Positions 4,024 to 5,512 of a stretch of 5,512 bases of DNA are shown in pieces; within the stretch, counting starts at the first letter, position 1; each line of letters opens with the position of its first letter. A program made the position numbers and the translations under genes. Origin of the DNA: Campylobacterales bacterium (GTDB lineage: Bacteria > Campylobacterota > Campylobacteria > Campylobacterales > JALSKU01); contig JALVXV010000315.1 of assembly GCA_027038235.1 (NCBI GenBank), positions 1-5,512 on the forward strand. The letters are read 5' to 3'. Under the pieces are notes generated by a model. The model was not told the origin of the DNA. It was given only the letters and a program-made list of their open reading frames with translations, and did no database searches.

Positions 4024-5512
4024 TAAAAAAATTTATTGCATTTGGTATTGATAAGCCTGTATTAAACCATATATTTTTGATATTTTTACTTGTATTATCT
4101 ATAATATCATACAACAAGATACCAAAAGAGATATTTCCCTCTACTATACTAGATGCCATTGCAATTAGTGGGGGATATCCTGGTGCTAGTCCAGATATTT
4201 TAGATAAAATGGCAGTTAAAAACATTGAAGATGATATAAAAAATTTAAGCAATATTGATGATGTAACAAGTATCATAAAAAATGGCTTTTTTAGGATAAA
4301 AGTAGATCTCAAAAAGGGTGCAAATGCCCAAGAGATACTTGATGATATAAAGGATATCATAGGCAATCAAAAAAGGTATCTTCCATCTGATATGGATGAG
4401 CCGACTGCTAAAATGTTGAAAAAAAGTTTTCCTCTTATTACTGTAACTATAGCTTCCAACAAGGTATCAAACAAGGAGCTTTTAAAAGTTGCAGACAAAT
4501 TAAAAAATGATCTTTATAGTATCCACAATCTTAATAATATATCTATAAGAGGAGATGCAGATAATGAGCTTGTATTTGAAATAGATGACAAAAAACTTAC
4601 AGCCTACTCTCTTAGTAAAAGCTCTGTAATAAATGCCATATCATCCTTAAGTTCTATCTTTCCTATAGGTATCATAAAGCAAAGAGGTAGCCACTTTTTT
4701 ATCAGTACAATCAATGGTGAAAAAGATATAGATAGAATAAAAGATATAATCCTATCTATCAATGGCAAGAGGGTAAGGATTGGAGATATTGCAAATGTCT
4801 CATTTAAGCTTAGCGATCTTAGTGAGGTCTCTCACTTTAATGGTAAGCCAAATATCGCTATAAATATACAAAAAGCCCAGCAGGGTGATTCTATAAAGCT
4901 TGTAAAAAAGATAAAGAGACTTTTAAATAGATATAAAGCTAGATATAAAGATTATAGTTTTGATACATATACTGATACCTCTATATGGATAAGAAATAGA
5001 CTAAATATTGTAATATCCAATATAATTTTTGGACTTATTTTAGTAGCACTATCTATCTATATTTTTGTAAGTGGTAGGATCGCTTTTGTAGTCGGCATTG
5101 GAATACCTGTTAGTTTTATCATAGGTCTTATTGCTACTGAACTTTTAGGGTACTCACTAAATATGCTCTCACTATTAGGAGCATTGATGGCTCTTGGTAT
5201 GCTTGTAGATGAGGCTATTGTAGTAGCAGAAAATATCTATAGGCATCTTGAAAATGGGGATGATAGTAGAAGTGCAGCTATAAATGGTGCTGCTGAAATG
5301 TTTCCTGCAGTTTTAACAGCAACCTCTACGACGATATTTGCCTTTTTACCTCTTTTGATTGTTAGTGGCGAAATGGGGCTTTTTATTAGAATTATTCCTA
5401 TTATGATATCTATACTTCTTTTAAGTTCGCTATTTGAGGCATTCTTCTTTCTGCCTTTACATGCTAAGGATTTTTTAAAGGCTCACAAGCAAAAAGATAG
5501 GACAAAAAGATT
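4020..5512 (+). CDS. RND efflux transporter permease (AcrB-like family), N-terminal half
   Basis: Inner-membrane proton-driven pump subunit; the right edge cuts it at codon 497 of an expected 1000 or so, with no stop in frame. Domains seen: membrane helix 1 at about 15-31, followed by the IPKEIFPS segment typical of the family; a periplasmic porter region at about 35-320, with GGYPGASPD at 51-59 and KNIEDDIKNL at 67-76; helices 2-6 between about 328 and 480. Helix 4 carries ALGMLVDEAIVVAENIYRHLE, with Asp397 and Glu398 where AcrB has Asp407-Asp408. TSTTIFAFLPLL in helix 5 and SSLFEAFFFLPLHA near 469-482 are also typical. The substrate cannot be told; the family covers drug, metal and lipid-like exporters. 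No adaptor gene directly precedes it. ATG 4020 is chosen because helix 1 follows at the usual distance; its ribosome site is weak. Confidence 0.94.
   Translation, partial: MIKKFIAFGIDKPVLNHIFLIFLLVLSIISYNKIPKEIFPSTILDAIAISGGYPGASPDILDKMAVKNIEDDIKNLSNIDDVTSIIKNGFFRIKVDLKKGANAQEILDDIKDIIGNQKRYLPSDMDEPTAKMLKKSFPLITVTIASNKVSNKELLKVADKLKNDLYSIHNLNNISIRGDADNELVFEIDDKKLTAYSLSKSSVINAISSLSSIFPIGIIKQRGSHFFISTINGEKDIDRIKDIILSINGKRVRIGDIANVSFKLSDLSEVSHFNGKPNIAINIQKAQQGDSIKLVKKIKRLLNRYKARYKDYSFDTYTDTSIWIRNRLNIVISNIIFGLILVALSIYIFVSGRIAFVVGIGIPVSFIIGLIATELLGYSLNMLSLLGALMALGMLVDEAIVVAENIYRHLENGDDSRSAAINGAAEMFPAVLTATSTTIFAFLPLLIVSGEMGLFIRIIPIMISILLLSSLFEAFFFLPLHAKDFLKAHKQKDRTKR

Noticed and set aside
3956..4366. 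136-codon minus-strand open frame under the RND gene start
   Set aside because: It lies antisense to the clearly conserved RND N-terminus and its Ile/Phe/Ser-rich hydrophobic product is what A+T-rich antisense DNA gives. No ribosome site or family motif is seen.

Overview
The window looks like chromosomal DNA from a low-GC member of the Campylobacterota (the former Epsilonproteobacteria). Evidence is the strong A+T bias with heavy ATA, AGA and AAA codon use, a TTTTTG-TATAAT style promoter, and the gene order: folD divergent from a small c-type cytochrome gene that runs into hemL. From memory, Campylobacter jejuni has a similar folD / small periplasmic protein / hemL arrangement. The exact genus cannot be read from the sequence.

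Layout. The 5' end of folD lies on the minus strand at the left edge (1-119). A short divergent promoter region (120-213) follows. Everything after that reads on the plus strand: a monohaem cytochrome c (preferred start 214), hemL (576-1871, overlapping the cytochrome gene by 4 bases), an AtpZ/AtpI-like two-helix membrane protein (1891-2178), a four-helix membrane protein of unknown function that overlaps it (about 2156-2647), a 75-base gap with two inverted repeats, rsmH (2723-3649), a short FtsL-like coiled-coil membrane protein overlapping rsmH (3636-3944), a second 75-base gap with a hairpin, a purine-rich direct repeat and a possible leader peptide, and finally the first half of an RND efflux pump permease (4020 to the right edge).

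How it fits together. The cytochrome-hemL pair joins a haem protein to an early step of haem synthesis. The AtpZ-like protein and its neighbour are inner-membrane proteins, the first probably linked to ATP synthase. rsmH followed by an FtsL-like gene is the remnant of the classical division and cell-wall (dcw) cluster order mraW-ftsL, here without mraZ before it or ftsI after it. The RND gene looks like a separate module attached downstream, with no adaptor gene directly in front of it.

Most of the window is ordinary housekeeping DNA. I found no mobile element, CRISPR array, rRNA or tRNA, and nothing that I would call a new biological system. The points most worth a second look are the unannotated-type FtsL candidate, the Asp-Glu variant of the RND proton-relay motif, the 9-bp palindrome in front of rsmH, and the odd 75-base leader of the RND gene.
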